A program made the translations under genes and the position numbers. 64,000 nt of DNA from Undaria pinnatifida (Eukaryota; Sar; Phaeophyceae; Laminariales; Alariaceae). Of the stretch, positions 13,116-23,560 are shown in pieces. Below the pieces are notes generated by a model. The model was not told the DNA's origin and searched no databases. It saw only the letters and a list, made by a program, of their open reading frames with translations. Location: positions 7,281,413-7,345,412 of the forward strand of contig JABAKD010000009.1 in the NCBI GenBank assembly GCA_012845835.1. Reading direction: 5' to 3'. Every line of letters starts with the position of its first letter. Positions within the stretch are counted from its first letter, which is position 1.

Positions 13116-13306
13116 ATGGACATCCTATGCGATAATTCGACGACTGGAAATTCCTCGACCACCAGCGACAAGGATACAGCACGACAACACAGCCGACACA
13201 CTCAACCCGAGCCCTGCGTGCACTACGACTTCAAGATAGCAGCGGGGGACAAATTCAACAACGCGTGCCCCCACCGAAAGGAGCTGAGAGAGAGTATAAT
13301 TCAGTG
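13116..13306 (+). CDS. CFAP300: CFAP300 exon 1
   Basis: Starts at ATG 13116 (MDILCDNSTT), the first ATG in the frame. It ends with TG of a split tryptophan codon before donor GTGAGG. The first 33 residues are a polar Ser/Thr-rich extension. YDFKIAAGDKFNNACPHRKE corresponds to the first strand and helix of the animal protein. Confidence 0.85.
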
Positions 13307-16300
13307 GTGAGGTCACAGCAGGTGTCGTCCCAAAACGTGACGAGTTTTTTTTCTTCGTTGGCTGACGCCACCTAACCGGTGTATTCCTACCTGTCTGTGT
13401 CGTTCAGATGCCACATTCGAAGCAGCTCACAGATAATGAGCTTCCACAGACTGCAATGTCACCTGCTACTACTGCTGTTGTAGTTAATGCGCGTATGACG
13501 TCCAAGCACCCATAATAAGACGTACGCGAAAGCATGTCCCTCGTACGACTTCTATAGCAGCAGTATATCCACTATCCATCGTTACGCCAACATCCTCGTC
13601 TGCACAGCAGCGGCGGAACGTAAAGTCTACCTGGTATAATACGTACGTACGTTCGTATAATAACCACTTTTAGGGATTATACCGGGTACCTCCGGGCACC
13701 AGGTACTACTCGCGGTCTAAATACCGCAGCCGTTAATTTTCTCAGGCTATCGCACCAGCTCTAAAACAACCCCAATAACAACTGCAACTCTATTTTGAAG
13801 GATGTTCATAACGTGGCCCCGACCCCGGAGCCTATTACCGGTAATAACCCCAAATCAGCTTTGGCAGAACCTACCAGTTATAACCGGAAAATACCGGGGA
13901 GAAAAACCTCCTACCCCCGGGGTTTTCATCCAACCGTGTTTGTTCGGTTTGCTGCGTGCTACTTTGTAGTATGGGTACACCACTCCAAAATGTGTTTTTT
14001 GATTTTGTGACTGCCATTTGTTTGCGATGTGATGGTTTCTTTACCGCATTAGTGAAAGGTATGCTTTCTTTTGCGTCCATGAAAAGAAAAAACACGAACA
14101 GCTGTGTCCAGCAATACAGTGCAGCACGCTTGTTTTGGGCGGGATGCAGGGCTGTGTTAAGGAATTTAGTGGGGTATTAGTCCGTTTGACCACTTGCAAA
14201 AGGTTAACCAATAGCTTACCCAAACTAAGCCTTATAACACTCTCCCCCCCTGAAACGGCGGGATAGCAGGTCGGCCGGATATACGGGCGGACCTTTCAAT
14301 ATCCAAGCCGTTTCATTTCCTGGGTATACTCGGGAGAGTATTTTCAAGTTCGCCATGGGGAAAATCTGAAAAGTTTATTGTTGTGGACGGTGGGGATCGA
14401 ACCCACGACCCAAAAAACCCATGGTCCTGCCGTCGACGCCATTTGTTAAGGAATTTAGTGGGGTATTAGTCCGTTTGACCACTTGCAAAAGGTTAACCAA
14501 TAGCTTACCCAAACTAAGCCTTATAACAGCTGCCCTTATGGCTCACCCTCCTTCCACATCTCCACAGCTTGACGGCCTTGGAAAAAAATAGAAATGCTAG
14601 GTTACAATGTATGTATTCTAATCATATAATAACTTTTTGATCATCAATCTGTGCGCGGAAACTACTAAACCCTTGTTTGATGGAGGACAAAATCTAACGG
14701 TCGTGGAACTCACCAGTTTGTTATGCATAAAGTCCTATGACCGATGAGGGGGGGGCGGGGGGGTTGGACGGGGGGGTCACCTTTTTTAGGTCGCATAAAT
14801 GAGTAGGGTCAAGGTAACCCGAGGGGGATGCGAGGTTGTCGATGTTGGGAAGCGTTCTCGTCATGGTTCCGGTGTCTTCATCCATCTCCCCCAAGGCTCG
14901 CTGCCGAAAACAAGACTTTTACATCTATCACTCTCTAAAAGAACGCTAAATGACAAATAGAGCAGAGTTGGGCAGGTTGGTCACGCAAGCCTAAGGTCGA
15001 CACGTTCACTGCCGACGATGTCAACTGTAGTGGTACTCCGAGAGGGGGATGCGTGGTTGGTCGGTGTTGGGAAGCGTGCTCCTTACGGGCTCCAGTGTCT
15101 TTATTGGTCTCTCCTCAAGGCTCGCTGGATAGACTCAATAGCTTACATGCATTATTTCCCTAAAGATGATACTAAAAGATAGACATAACAGGGCTAGGCA
15201 CGGTAGTGCGGGGTAACGCAGGGAAACGGAGGGAGAGCAGGTAGTGAGATGATGGGCGTCCTGCTTGTCCCATCATCGTCACCTACATTATCGCCCATCT
15301 TTGATGGCCTTGACGTGAATGTTACATCTAATGTCGCGTCGTTTCACCTCAACCATGGCATGGTTTCACGTGGAATCTGTAAACTATCCTTCTACGGAGG
15401 GCGCTCCATAACAAGGTAGAGCAGTGACGATGAGGGGGTGTCCCGCCTGATCCCTCACCGCCACTCACGTTATCGCCCATATATCATGGCCTTGACGTAA
15501 TTGTGACATCTACTATCACCTGGTTTCACCTCGAATCTATAGACTATTCGTCTACGGATGGCACTCCGTAACAATAGGAGCTTGCTGCACGCGTGGTAGG
15601 TCTAAGGCAATGAATGGTGGGGGCCGCGGGGAAGGCGGAGCGGCGGGTTAATTGGAACTTGACGACCGTATAAATGAGTTGGAGCTACTGCATGGACCGC
15701 TCGAAAGGTCAAGAGATGACATCACCTGTCGGGTACAGTGCTCATTTTTTTTTAATGAAGTAAAATCAAAGACAGCAGATCACCAACACAACAGCAGCAG
15801 CAGCACGCCGACACCATCACACCATCACACTAATTGTGGTTCGCGCAACCACAGTCTGTCTTTGCCTCGACAGAGAAGGCAACGGTGAGAGTTGTATTAT
15901 AAAAGCCGTGTTTAACTTGAAAACTAAATCACCAGTACTGCGTGTGTGTTCATGTTGTTGTGCCAATGAAGTCAGTGACGAGCGGACGCGGGCAAACAAT
16001 TCGTCCGCGTTTGTTTGCTGTCATCACCGACGAAGCACGGGCTATCCGTTCCGTACGCACGTCACCTTGGATGCTGACGCTAAAAGCCCGCCTGCTGCGG
16101 GCAATTCATGCTGTGCATCGTCGCCTGCCGCAGCTTCTGGCGCTAACAGCCAAACTGCTTGGGCTAGTCCTAGCGGCCACTCTGGACATAATTTTAGTTG
16201 TTTCTATAGCTGCCGCCAGAAACTCGCACAACAGAATACTCGTAACTGTCGTCAAAATTTTATGCGCAATGGTCGTCGGCTGTCGGCGGGCGTAACACGT

Positions 16301-19300
16301 AACAGTCATGTTCAAACAGGTCCCTATTTTGGGGCGCGGTTTAATTTATGGTACAACTAGGCACTCGCGCGGCCGGGTAAACTGGCGTCAACTTGTGTGC
16401 ATTGGTGCTTGTTCATCGGTCAGCGGTCGCATCGCGCACCCGAGAAGTAACAGCCACATATCGAAACTGGTTCCCATATTCTGGCGTGGCGTGTGTTGTC
16501 TTCACGTTTATTCGTTCTTTCCACCCAACGACATTGGTATACCCGGTGTCCGTGCTGACTCTTCGTCCTAGAAATGTACAATATTATGCGGCCACAGACT
16601 GTGCGACAGGAAAAAAAAAGAGCAAGCGGTGTTCACAAGAAACTCGCATTCGCTCAAAGTATTACACACCTTAATAGTACAGTCATGGTCCCACGTTTGT
16701 GCGGTACCCTTTAGTGCGGTGGGAATCGTTTTATCAGGGCATTGCTCGTCCTACATAGTGCTCATGATCCACCGCATCATCCCGGGATAGTTCAGAATCC
16801 CACTTTAGTGCTGGTATCGACGTCTGGCAAGGCACCGCACTAAACAGCGACCACGACTGTACACGTGTTATACGACGACACCAACGTTACTCGACAGGGG
16901 AATGGAGGGATCGCTGACGGTGACGCAGGTCCAGTTCAGCCCGTGCTTTAGGGCGCACGAGGAGAGGAGCTTCTTGAGACAGCTGCTTGCGTTCGCCGCC
17001 GAAGAGGAGAAGGGATCAAGCGTGAGCGTTTGAAAAAATATATAAACAGGCCCTGCAAACGCAATTCATGTCCTCCCACACTCTTGCAACCGCAAGAGGT
17101 TTTACAGTTCTCCACCATAAGCTTAACCCTGTTTCCCCTCCAAAAATGATTCTACCCTACTCCAAGCATTTCCCCCCCCTAACGTGGGTGCAGTTAGTTC
17201 TATAGGGGTTTACGCCTGTACAGCTGGAAACCCGTTTCGGAGAACAAATTACTTAGAATTGGTATGGGGGTATGCTCGTTTCAATCATAGCCGTAGTCTT
17301 AAGACTTGGAATGCGGGGGGGGGGGGGGGGGGGGGGGGGTGTAAAGGGGTAAGCTATCGCTTTTCGTCAGACCGGTTCGAATAATTCATTTATTTACGGG
17401 AGACAACCCCTGTGCCGTACCGCGCGCAAGACATCACACACCCTGGGATGAATTTATGACCCCATTTTTTATCCAGGGGGGAAGCATATTCAACGAAAAT
17501 AACGGGTTGGGGAGTACGTATCTCGTCGAGATCGTTCCATACACGCGTCGCTAAGAACTCGCACCTTCCCCATTGTCGAGATAAATGGGCGTTGGAGGAG
17601 GAACCTTATGCCCCGGTTTTGTCCAGTTTCAAGGGGGCACACGCAATTTTGCCCAATTTCAGGGGGGCACACGCAATGAAAATGGTGGATTTGGAAATGT
17701 GTGTCTCGTCGAGAATATTTCCATAGCCGCGTCGCTAGGCGCTTGCACCCTCTCCGTGGTCGCTTCGAATCGGCGTTCAAGTTCGTCCGAGCGGTGTTCA
17801 AGCGTGTTGCCTTGCGTGTTGTACGGTAGTCGTCGTCAGGGGCAATGGACACGGGTGTTCGCCACGTTTATGCTATTTAGAACGCTAGCGTGTTTGGAGG
17901 GGCGATACTGTGCCAGCTAGCCGTTGTTCTAACCCGTGACGGGTAACGATGCGCTACGATGCTCGGATGATTTCCTGAAGTACACAGTACGGTGCTATTG
18001 CTGCTATCGTTTGTTGTTGACAGCGAGGCTCGGAACCGTGGCCTGTTGCCTTACGCGGCCATCCTCACACGTGCTGATCGGAAGACGCGCCTCTCCCGGC
18101 CATGTGTCGTGCTGCTGCTGCCTCAGCCAGAGAGATGCTGGCACAGCAGTTGGTATGACACCTATTCCAATAACCGCGTGTGTGATAGTGTTGTTGAACT
18201 CGGAGCAGTTCAAGTAATAAGTGTTGCAAGGCGATATTTGGGTATATATATGCGATAAGCGCTACGCTACGGGCTTGTCACCCTGCTACGCTTTGCCGTT
18301 TTGGAACGGCATCAAGTTTAGCTCGCCGAAACTAAGCAGACATATCCACATCGATCCTCAGATCGATCCGAATAGGTACCGATACTACAAGCGACCTACT
18401 TTACTGTGTGATATTAAGGTCAAGAGGTGTTCCAATTCCGGAACATTCTTCCAGGTTACATGCAAACCATATCATTCTTGCCCTCGTGCGGGTTCGCGCT
18501 CTTTTGAAACCGACGTATGCAGGCGCTGAGCGCTCCCAGCATCCAGAGTGTGGAATGGGAAGCTTTGACGTGCACCGTCTTGTCCATGGACTTCTTTGAT
18601 TGCCTCGTCGACAAAGGTGCGGGCGAGGACATGTTGAACAAAAATCCGATAGGAAACCGGTGTTTTGTTCCCCCGTCCTCATGACGTCGGTTATTCCGTG
18701 ACAAGCATACACAGAAGGAAAGCGGGGTCACTCCTAACGGACGTAAAATCACCACAACAGTCCTCCCAAAAAATCGCGATTTGTGACATATACACCTGGT
18801 AGGTAAGTTGGTGTTTTGTCACGTTCTCTGAAAGCAAAGTTGTCGGTGTTTTATACATCGTTGGTGGCATTTTTTCGGTCGGTTAGGAATGACCCTATGA
18901 GGAGAAAAGAGTTTTGGCCCACGGACTCGGTCGGAAAAATCGACCGACGCGACATCCGAGACGACCGTGAACAGCACCGACGGCGCGCGCCTAAAACGCG
19001 CGTGTTGTCTAACATCGCCGCACTGACTGTGCTATTATTTCATGCCGCGATCGAAACCCATGGTCGTCTGATTTATTACCCCCCAAACAAACGCTGACTT
19101 TTCTGCTACTGCGGTAGAGGTGCAAAAGGCTGATTCTACGATACAAGTAGCTTCCCCCAAAACCAGCGATTTTCTTCAACGAGCACGTTTCATTGCTGGT
19201 CGACACGAGGAAGGATACTATTGACAAGTAAACATCCATATAACTTTCCTGCGTGCAAAAGAAAGGTCTATCGAACGATGACGTCGGGGTGTCGAGGTAC

Positions 19301-22300
19301 ACCGTGTTTCAGGAGATACGACCGGGAGCTGGTCTTGAAACCGGCGATGTCGTTAAAGAAAAGTTGGGGGGCTGCCGTAAAACGACTCAAAGCCCATTTT
19401 TTTTTCGGGGCTCTTAACCTATTGAGGCTTTTAACCTATTGAGGGAGTTCTATTCCCCTCTGAGGCAAAGGCTGATCTGGAGAAAAGTTAAAGTTATCCC
19501 CCGATGGACAACCCCATGGCCTATAGGTAAACACCGCAACACGTTGCCAACAAAAAAAGGTTGGAATCTCCACGATTTTGGGTTAAGGAGCCCCGTCGTG
19601 GAAACCGTTTCAGCGAAAAAACACTTGTACCTCTATCGTGGCGCGCGTCCTAGACCTGGTATACCGTAATCAAAACCTACCGTCTTCTGATCATTTCCGT
19701 AAACCCTTCTGACAGTATTCTTAGTACTGTACCTGGTACCGGTATCATTTAAATATATACACATGTATCACACTTTTACTTTCCAGCTTCTGGACAAGCC
19801 GTGGTCACAGGTGTCGTCCTTTCTCCCCCCCGGTACATTCCTTCATTTTCATCGCGCATAGGGTTCAGCAATCCCTCTGCTCGTCTATTTTTCATCGAGT
19901 GTTGCTAACTCACGCTCTCGCGCTTTCCGCAAGTCAATTTGTGCACGAATACCAGGCTCGAGAATAACCTGATACGCCACCGGGGCGACCGGCTATATCA
20001 TATACTGTACCAGGTAATCAAGATCCACCGCCGTCTTGGTTTACTTCCAAAAGCCTCACTGACTGCTGTACTGCTGCACTTCGTATACCGAAATCCAAAC
20101 CCGCTGCCATGATTTGTTTCCGTAAATCTCACTGAGTGTACTGTGTGCTGTAGTTGGTATACCGTAGTCGTACTGCAGTGAAAACCTATCGCCGTCTGAT
20201 ATTACTGCAGTCAAAACCTATCACCGTCTGATGTATTTCCCACAACCTCACTGGGTGTAGCACTACACCTAGTATACCATGCACAAAACCCACCGCCGCA
20301 ATCTATTTCCGAAAACCCGACTAACCGTGCTGCTATACCTGGCACACCGCAATCGAAACCCGTCTCTTCTTTTCTTTCCTTTTTTCTTAGTCCCATGTAT
20401 TATCCTCGCACTACTCTCACCCTTCCTCCCAGTCGTAACTCACATCCGGGGTCACATAGCGAGCCCTCTTCCCCCGTCGCCACTACGATACGTGCCTCCA
20501 GTTTTGTCGCGAGAATAATTCAGCATTTTCTTCCCTCGTTGACTCGCGTCGAATTGTACCTACTCACGCTGCTAGGCGCTCTCAGCAGTTGATCATTTTT
20601 TTGCATTTTTGCAAATAAAGTCAAAATCTCGCCACGGTGGGAATCGAACTCAAGGACCAACGCTAGTCGTATTCGAGGGTAACCACTAGACCACCGGGGC
20701 GACCGGCTATGTCTGGTTTAATTCCCAACATCCGACTGACTGTAGTGCTACAGATGGTACACCGTAGTCTAAAGTCACCGCCGTCAGACATATTTCCGAA
20801 AAAATGCACTGACTAAAGTGCTACAACTGGTCTTACGTGCCGCAACGAAGCCCGCCGCGATTTCTTTTGCGAAGCCTGTACTGCTTCGTACAGAACGCGA
20901 AACCCACTGATGGAATTTCGTTCCCAAAACCTCTCACTAATATGCCGTGCGAATCGAAACCCACCGCCGTCATGTATTTCCAAAAGCTGCTGTGCTGCTA
21001 TGTACCGCACTCAACCCCACTGAGGTAATTTATTTTCCAAAAACCTCACTGATGTACCGTAATCAAAAACCGCGCCATTGGTCTAGTGGTTAACCTCGAA
21101 CACTACAACGGTTGGAGTCAGGGGTCCAAACATCGGGATGGAAATTGTTATTTGCTAGAGACGCCAACGCGCAGGCAGAGCGCTTTATAGCGTGGGTAAG
21201 CACACTACAAGGCGGGTCGACGAGCGAAGAAAGTGCTGAATTCTTCACGCGATAAAAGTGAACGCGCGTGCCGTAGCGGGGAGGGGGAAGAAGAGCCTGC
21301 TGAGTTGCCCCGAGTTTGAGCTACGTCTAGGGAGGGAAAAGGAGAAAGAAAAAGTGCGAATGAAGTAGATGTGATGAGCTAAACACGAACAAAAAACACC
21401 GCCCTGATTTGTTTCCAAAAGTAAAAATCCTCGCTGACCGTGCTGCTGTACGTGCTGTACCGTAACCAACACCCATGACTTCTTTCCCAAAAATGTCAGG
21501 GATCGTTAGCGAATCCGGAGACATCCGCGGGTGCTACGACGACACTTTTGATGGAGTGACAGCGTCAGACCGCCTGAGGGAGCTGCTGCTCAACCCAGAC
21601 TCGGACAACGCGGACACGTTCGGGCCGGATCAGCAGCGGGAGCTCCTGTTTCACGTGTTCCGTGCTCTTTGCATCGGGGGGGGGGTCTGCCAGCCGGATG
21701 ATCGCCTCGAGGCCTACACCAAGGCCACCAAGACGTTGTACAAGGTGCGACCCTGCGAGGGGGGAAATTTGCTCGGTTGTTGCCTGCCTTAGTCATTTGA
21801 CCGTAGACCACGCATCCCTTTCGAGACGGAGCAACGGGTGTGTACTCAGATCATGCATGACCGTAGTCTTTACACCGAAGACCCTCGTAGCCCTACCAAG
21901 CCGGGACGGGGCACGTCGGGTTTTCGCCGACCAGGCAAAGGCGGAGGGGGGGGGGGCAGGGAGGGGCGGCGATTCACCCGAATCAGGCCGCTTGCAGTTT
22001 TGTCGTTGACGAAGACGTTTTACAAGGTGCCTTTGAGTGTGGGGGGGTACTGTGTTTGGAAGTGACACTACCTTCGTGACAGCGCGAAGTGGGGGGGGGG
22101 GGGGGGTACTGTTTTGGGAGTTCGAAATACCGTCGTGAACGTGAGCGGTGGAGGACGGGGCAGGGGGGGAGCGAAGGGGGAAGGGAGACTGTATTTGGAG
22201 CTCGAAAGACATTCGTGAGTGGCCTCATTGATTATATGCCAGGTAATACGCAGACGCCGGACATAAGTTGTTTACTTGGCAGATTTCAGCTCTCGCGTGA

Positions 22301-23560
22301 AGCTAGCTGTGTTCAGTCAACCTAAGGTAGTCTCTCTTCGTACTCACCAGGTATTGGTTACAACAACGCCCAGCGTCCATGGTAGAAATCGCCGAAATCG
22401 CATCGCATGCTGTCTGCGTTTCGAAACTAACGGCACCCACCGTGATGATGGCTCTCTGTGTTGACTGACACGTAGGTTATCCTTGTAGTTGAATGTGGAG
22501 GTATAGCGTGGCATGGTAAAAAATCCGCGTCCGGCTGCTTGGCAATCCTCCAAGACCGCACCTGCATCCTTCATGAATACATTTACACCATGTGTATAGC
22601 ACACGCGATCGAAGCATCACGCGCAGCTTGCAAAATATGAGCTTCGACGAAATCCTCGATCTCACAGCTTGATGAGACGCTATTTTCCTATCTGTCAAAC
22701 GCAGCATGCAAATATGAGCTTCACGTATATCCTCAATATCGCAGCTGGGATGCATTTTCTGTTTCTTACAACAAAAAATCCGCGTTGTTCCGTGTCGCTC
22801 ACGAGTAGGCCATCGTTCCAGCTTGGAACCCATAGGCGACACGCCAAATGTACGAAACGTTCAGATTTCTCGTGCCACTACGCCCCTCCAGAGATGCAGC
22901 GATCGGTATAAACAGCCGCCGGTCTGTGTGTACCCTTCGCGAGACCATAAACCGCCGTGGCAGCACGCGCAATCGCAGTATCACGCGCAGCTTCCCAAGA
23001 CGCCTTTCGACGAAATTATCCACCGATTCCAGAGCTGAGAGGTGTCTTTTTTTATGTGATATAAATCGCCAAAGCTAATCCTAATCCTAGCCACTAACCT
23101 AACCCTAAGAGAAAGGAACTTCGACAAAAAAAAATTATCGACCGACCTCCAAGCTAGAGTGTTGTATTTTCACGCTGCAAGTATTAAAGAACGCCCCGAC
23201 TTCTACGCTCAACACTTATACACACGCCGCTCACACCTCCCCCATACTCCACCGCCGCCGCCGCCGCCACCGCTGCAGGACCTTGTCTCAGTCCAGAAAA
23301 ACACCTCCACGGGGGAATTGGAAATAGCCCCGTGTAAGGTGTACCGCGTTACCGGCACAAACGGCAGGAACAGCGTCCGCCTTCCGCCCCCCCCTCCCCG
23401 CTGCACCACCGCCTCCCCCGATAGCGCCGGTAGTTCCTACGCGGCCCGTGCGACTCCGCCGACGAGCTCAGAATCTCCGCACGATGTGTGCCTTGTCGTC
23501 GTGGACCTCGCCAAGAGGCGCGCGTCCGTGTTACGGAAAGAATACTCGTCGTTCTGGTGA
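13116..23560 (+). CDS. CFAP300: CFAP300 (cilia- and flagella-associated protein 300), complete, 5 exons
   Basis: Exons are 13116-13306, 16898-17021, 18523-18616, 21500-21744 and 23279-23560. They total 936 bases, giving 311 residues (animal protein about 267). Every junction is GT-AG and the phases 2, 0, 1, 0 close exactly. The protein follows the known family: YDFKIAAGDKF near the N-terminus, then W-GMEG, then phenylalanines spaced as in the animal FDQTF segment. Next come LSMDFFDCLVDK-GIVSESGDI, LLFHVFRALCIGGGVCQ (animal FLFCLFKHLCLGGALCQ) and TLYK-DLVSVQKN. In animals CFAP300 is needed for assembly of outer and inner dynein arms and travels by intraflagellar transport. Here it implies motile flagellated cells. 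The N-terminal extension and a Pro/Ser insert in the last exon are additions to the animal form. Exons 2 and 3 diverge most and rest mainly on phase and spacing. Confidence 0.88.
14155..14528 (-). mobile_element. Intact TRIM (miniature LTR element) copy A
   Basis: Two identical 85-bp direct terminal repeats (14155-14239 and 14444-14528) begin TG and end CA, and GCTG is duplicated on both sides (14151-14154 and 14529-14532). Read on the minus strand, TGGCGTCGACG lies two bases inside one repeat, as a primer-binding site should. A G-rich polypurine tract lies directly before the other repeat. The element is 374 bp and encodes no protein. It inserted in CFAP300 intron 1. The identical repeats mean a recent insertion. 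Confidence 0.88.
14815..15190 (+). repeat. Diverged tandem duplication in CFAP300 intron 1
   Basis: Two copies of a unit of roughly 225 bp both begin GAGGGGGATGCG (near 14820 and 15044). They share TGTTGGGAAGCGT and CAAGGCTCGCTG. No coding potential was seen. Confidence 0.55.
15235..15575 (+). repeat. Second diverged tandem duplication in CFAP300 intron 1
   Basis: Two copies of roughly 180 bp share TTATCGCCCAT, ATGGCCTTGACGT, ACATCTA and TCTACGGA in the same order. They lie next to the preceding duplication, so this 0.8 kb grew by local duplication. Confidence 0.6.
16710..16844. mobile_element. 135-bp MITE-like element with perfect 12-bp terminal inverted repeats
   Basis: TTTAGTGCGGTG at 16710-16721 is exactly inverted as CACCGCACTAAA at 16833-16844. 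No convincing target duplication is visible. The element ends 53 bp before CFAP300 exon 2, so it lies just upstream of that exon's acceptor. Confidence 0.55.
16898..17021 (+). CDS. CFAP300: CFAP300 exon 2
   Basis: Acceptor ACAG at 16894-16897. One base completes TGG, giving W-GMEGSLTVTQ. The phenylalanines of VQFSPCFRAHEERSFLRQLL fall at the same spacing as in the animal FGFDQTF...DDF segment, without gaps. The donor is GTGAGC, phase 0. Confidence 0.78.
17314..17339 (+). repeat. Poly-G run
   Basis: An uninterrupted G tract of about 26 bases in CFAP300 intron 2, at the edge of a copy of the AACTGGAAACCCG repeat family (17193-17285). Confidence 0.9.
18523..18616 (+). CDS. CFAP300: CFAP300 exon 3
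   Basis: Acceptor GCAG, phase 0 in. The exon ends in one G before donor GTGCGG, which joins GG of the next exon to make glycine. VEWEALTCTVLSMDFFDCL matches the animal IEAINVPCTQLSMSFFHRL. An in-frame stop lies 16 bases upstream of the exon, which bounds it. Confidence 0.82.
19789..19992 (-). mobile_element. SINE fragment, tRNA-like head mostly deleted
   Basis: The body matches the SINE at 39410-39684 (CAAGCCGTGGTCACAGGTG, CATTTT, ATCGCGCATAGGGTTCA). The head survives only as CCACCGGGGCGACCGG. It is in CFAP300 intron 3. Confidence 0.6.
20398..20706 (-). mobile_element. tRNA-derived SINE
   Basis: Read on the minus strand, the head starts CCGGTCGCCCCGG with A box TGGTCTAGTGG (20683-20693) and B box GAGTTCGATTCCC (20639-20651), the spacing of a tRNA gene. 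The body and 3' end match the copy at 51811-52148. The tRNA-like part does not fold as a functional tRNA by eye. It is in CFAP300 intron 3. Confidence 0.8.
21072..21371 (+). mobile_element. tRNA-derived SINE, plus orientation
   Basis: The head has A box TGGTCTAGTGG at 21079-21089 and a degenerate B box (GGGGTCCAAAC). The body follows through GCGATAAAAGTGAACGCGCG and the GGGGAGGGGG tract. This is the third SINE copy in the same intron, inserted in the opposite direction to the other two. Confidence 0.72.
21500..21744 (+). CDS. CFAP300: CFAP300 exon 4 (most conserved)
   Basis: Acceptor TGTCAG at 21494-21499, donor GTGCGA at 21745. It encodes the best-conserved block, from IVSESGDIRGCYDD through GPDQQRELLFHVFRALCIGG to KATKTLYK. 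This is the exon that identifies the gene. Confidence 0.93.
21793..21960 (-). repeat. Dispersed repeat containing TTGGTGCAAGCAATG, inverted copy
   Basis: It matches, in reverse, the copies near 34606-34735, 36605-36830 and 63757-63925 (GAAAACCCGACGTGCCCCGTC, GACTACGGTCATGCATGA). It begins shortly after the exon 4 donor of CFAP300. The type of element is unknown. Confidence 0.55.
22005..22215 (+). repeat. Three-copy degenerate tandem repeat in CFAP300 intron 4
   Basis: Units of about 60-70 bp share a poly-G run, a TACTGT-TTTGGGAG-like segment and a TTCGTGA-like segment (near 22040, 22100 and 22180). Just before it, 22008-22033 closely resembles the last codons and donor of exon 4 (ACGAAGACGTTTTACAAGG). 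Confidence 0.55.
22606..23040 (+). repeat. Cluster of three copies of the 65-bp dispersed repeat
   Basis: Copies at about 22606-22675, 22690-22750 and 22975-23040 carry the core GCAGCTTGCAAA-ATGAGCTTCGACGAAAT or close variants. They lie in CFAP300 intron 4. Confidence 0.6.
23279..23560 (+). CDS. CFAP300: CFAP300 exon 5 and stop
   Basis: Acceptor CTGCAG behind a CCGCCG tract. DLVSVQKNTSTGELEI matches the animal DLVSVRKNPQTKKIQI, and the end VCLVVVDLAKRRASVL matches FSYFIVDPIRRHLHVL. A Pro/Ser/Thr-rich insert of about 35 residues lies between. TGA at 23558-23560. Confidence 0.92.
   Translation, partial: DLVSVQKNTSTGELEIAPCKVYRVTGTNGRNSVRLPPPPPRCTTASPDSAGSSYAARATPPTSSESPHDVCLVVVDLAKRRASVLRKEYSSFW

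Noticed and set aside
15942-16295. 117-codon plus-strand frame with a hydrophobic middle (possible membrane protein).
   Set aside because: It is in CFAP300 intron 1, all six frames here are unusually open, and there is no homology or splice support.
18816-19097. Plus-strand frame ending in a hydrophobic stretch then ETHGRLIYYPPNKR, resembling the start of an AA15 lytic polysaccharide monooxygenase after its signal peptide.
   Set aside because: It lies inside CFAP300 intron 3 on the same strand, stops immediately after the motif, has an extra Tyr in the motif and no following exon. Chance is more likely.
21072-21130. Possible tRNA gene.
   Set aside because: The A box is good but the B box is degenerate and there is no cloverleaf. 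The downstream sequence matches the SINE body.
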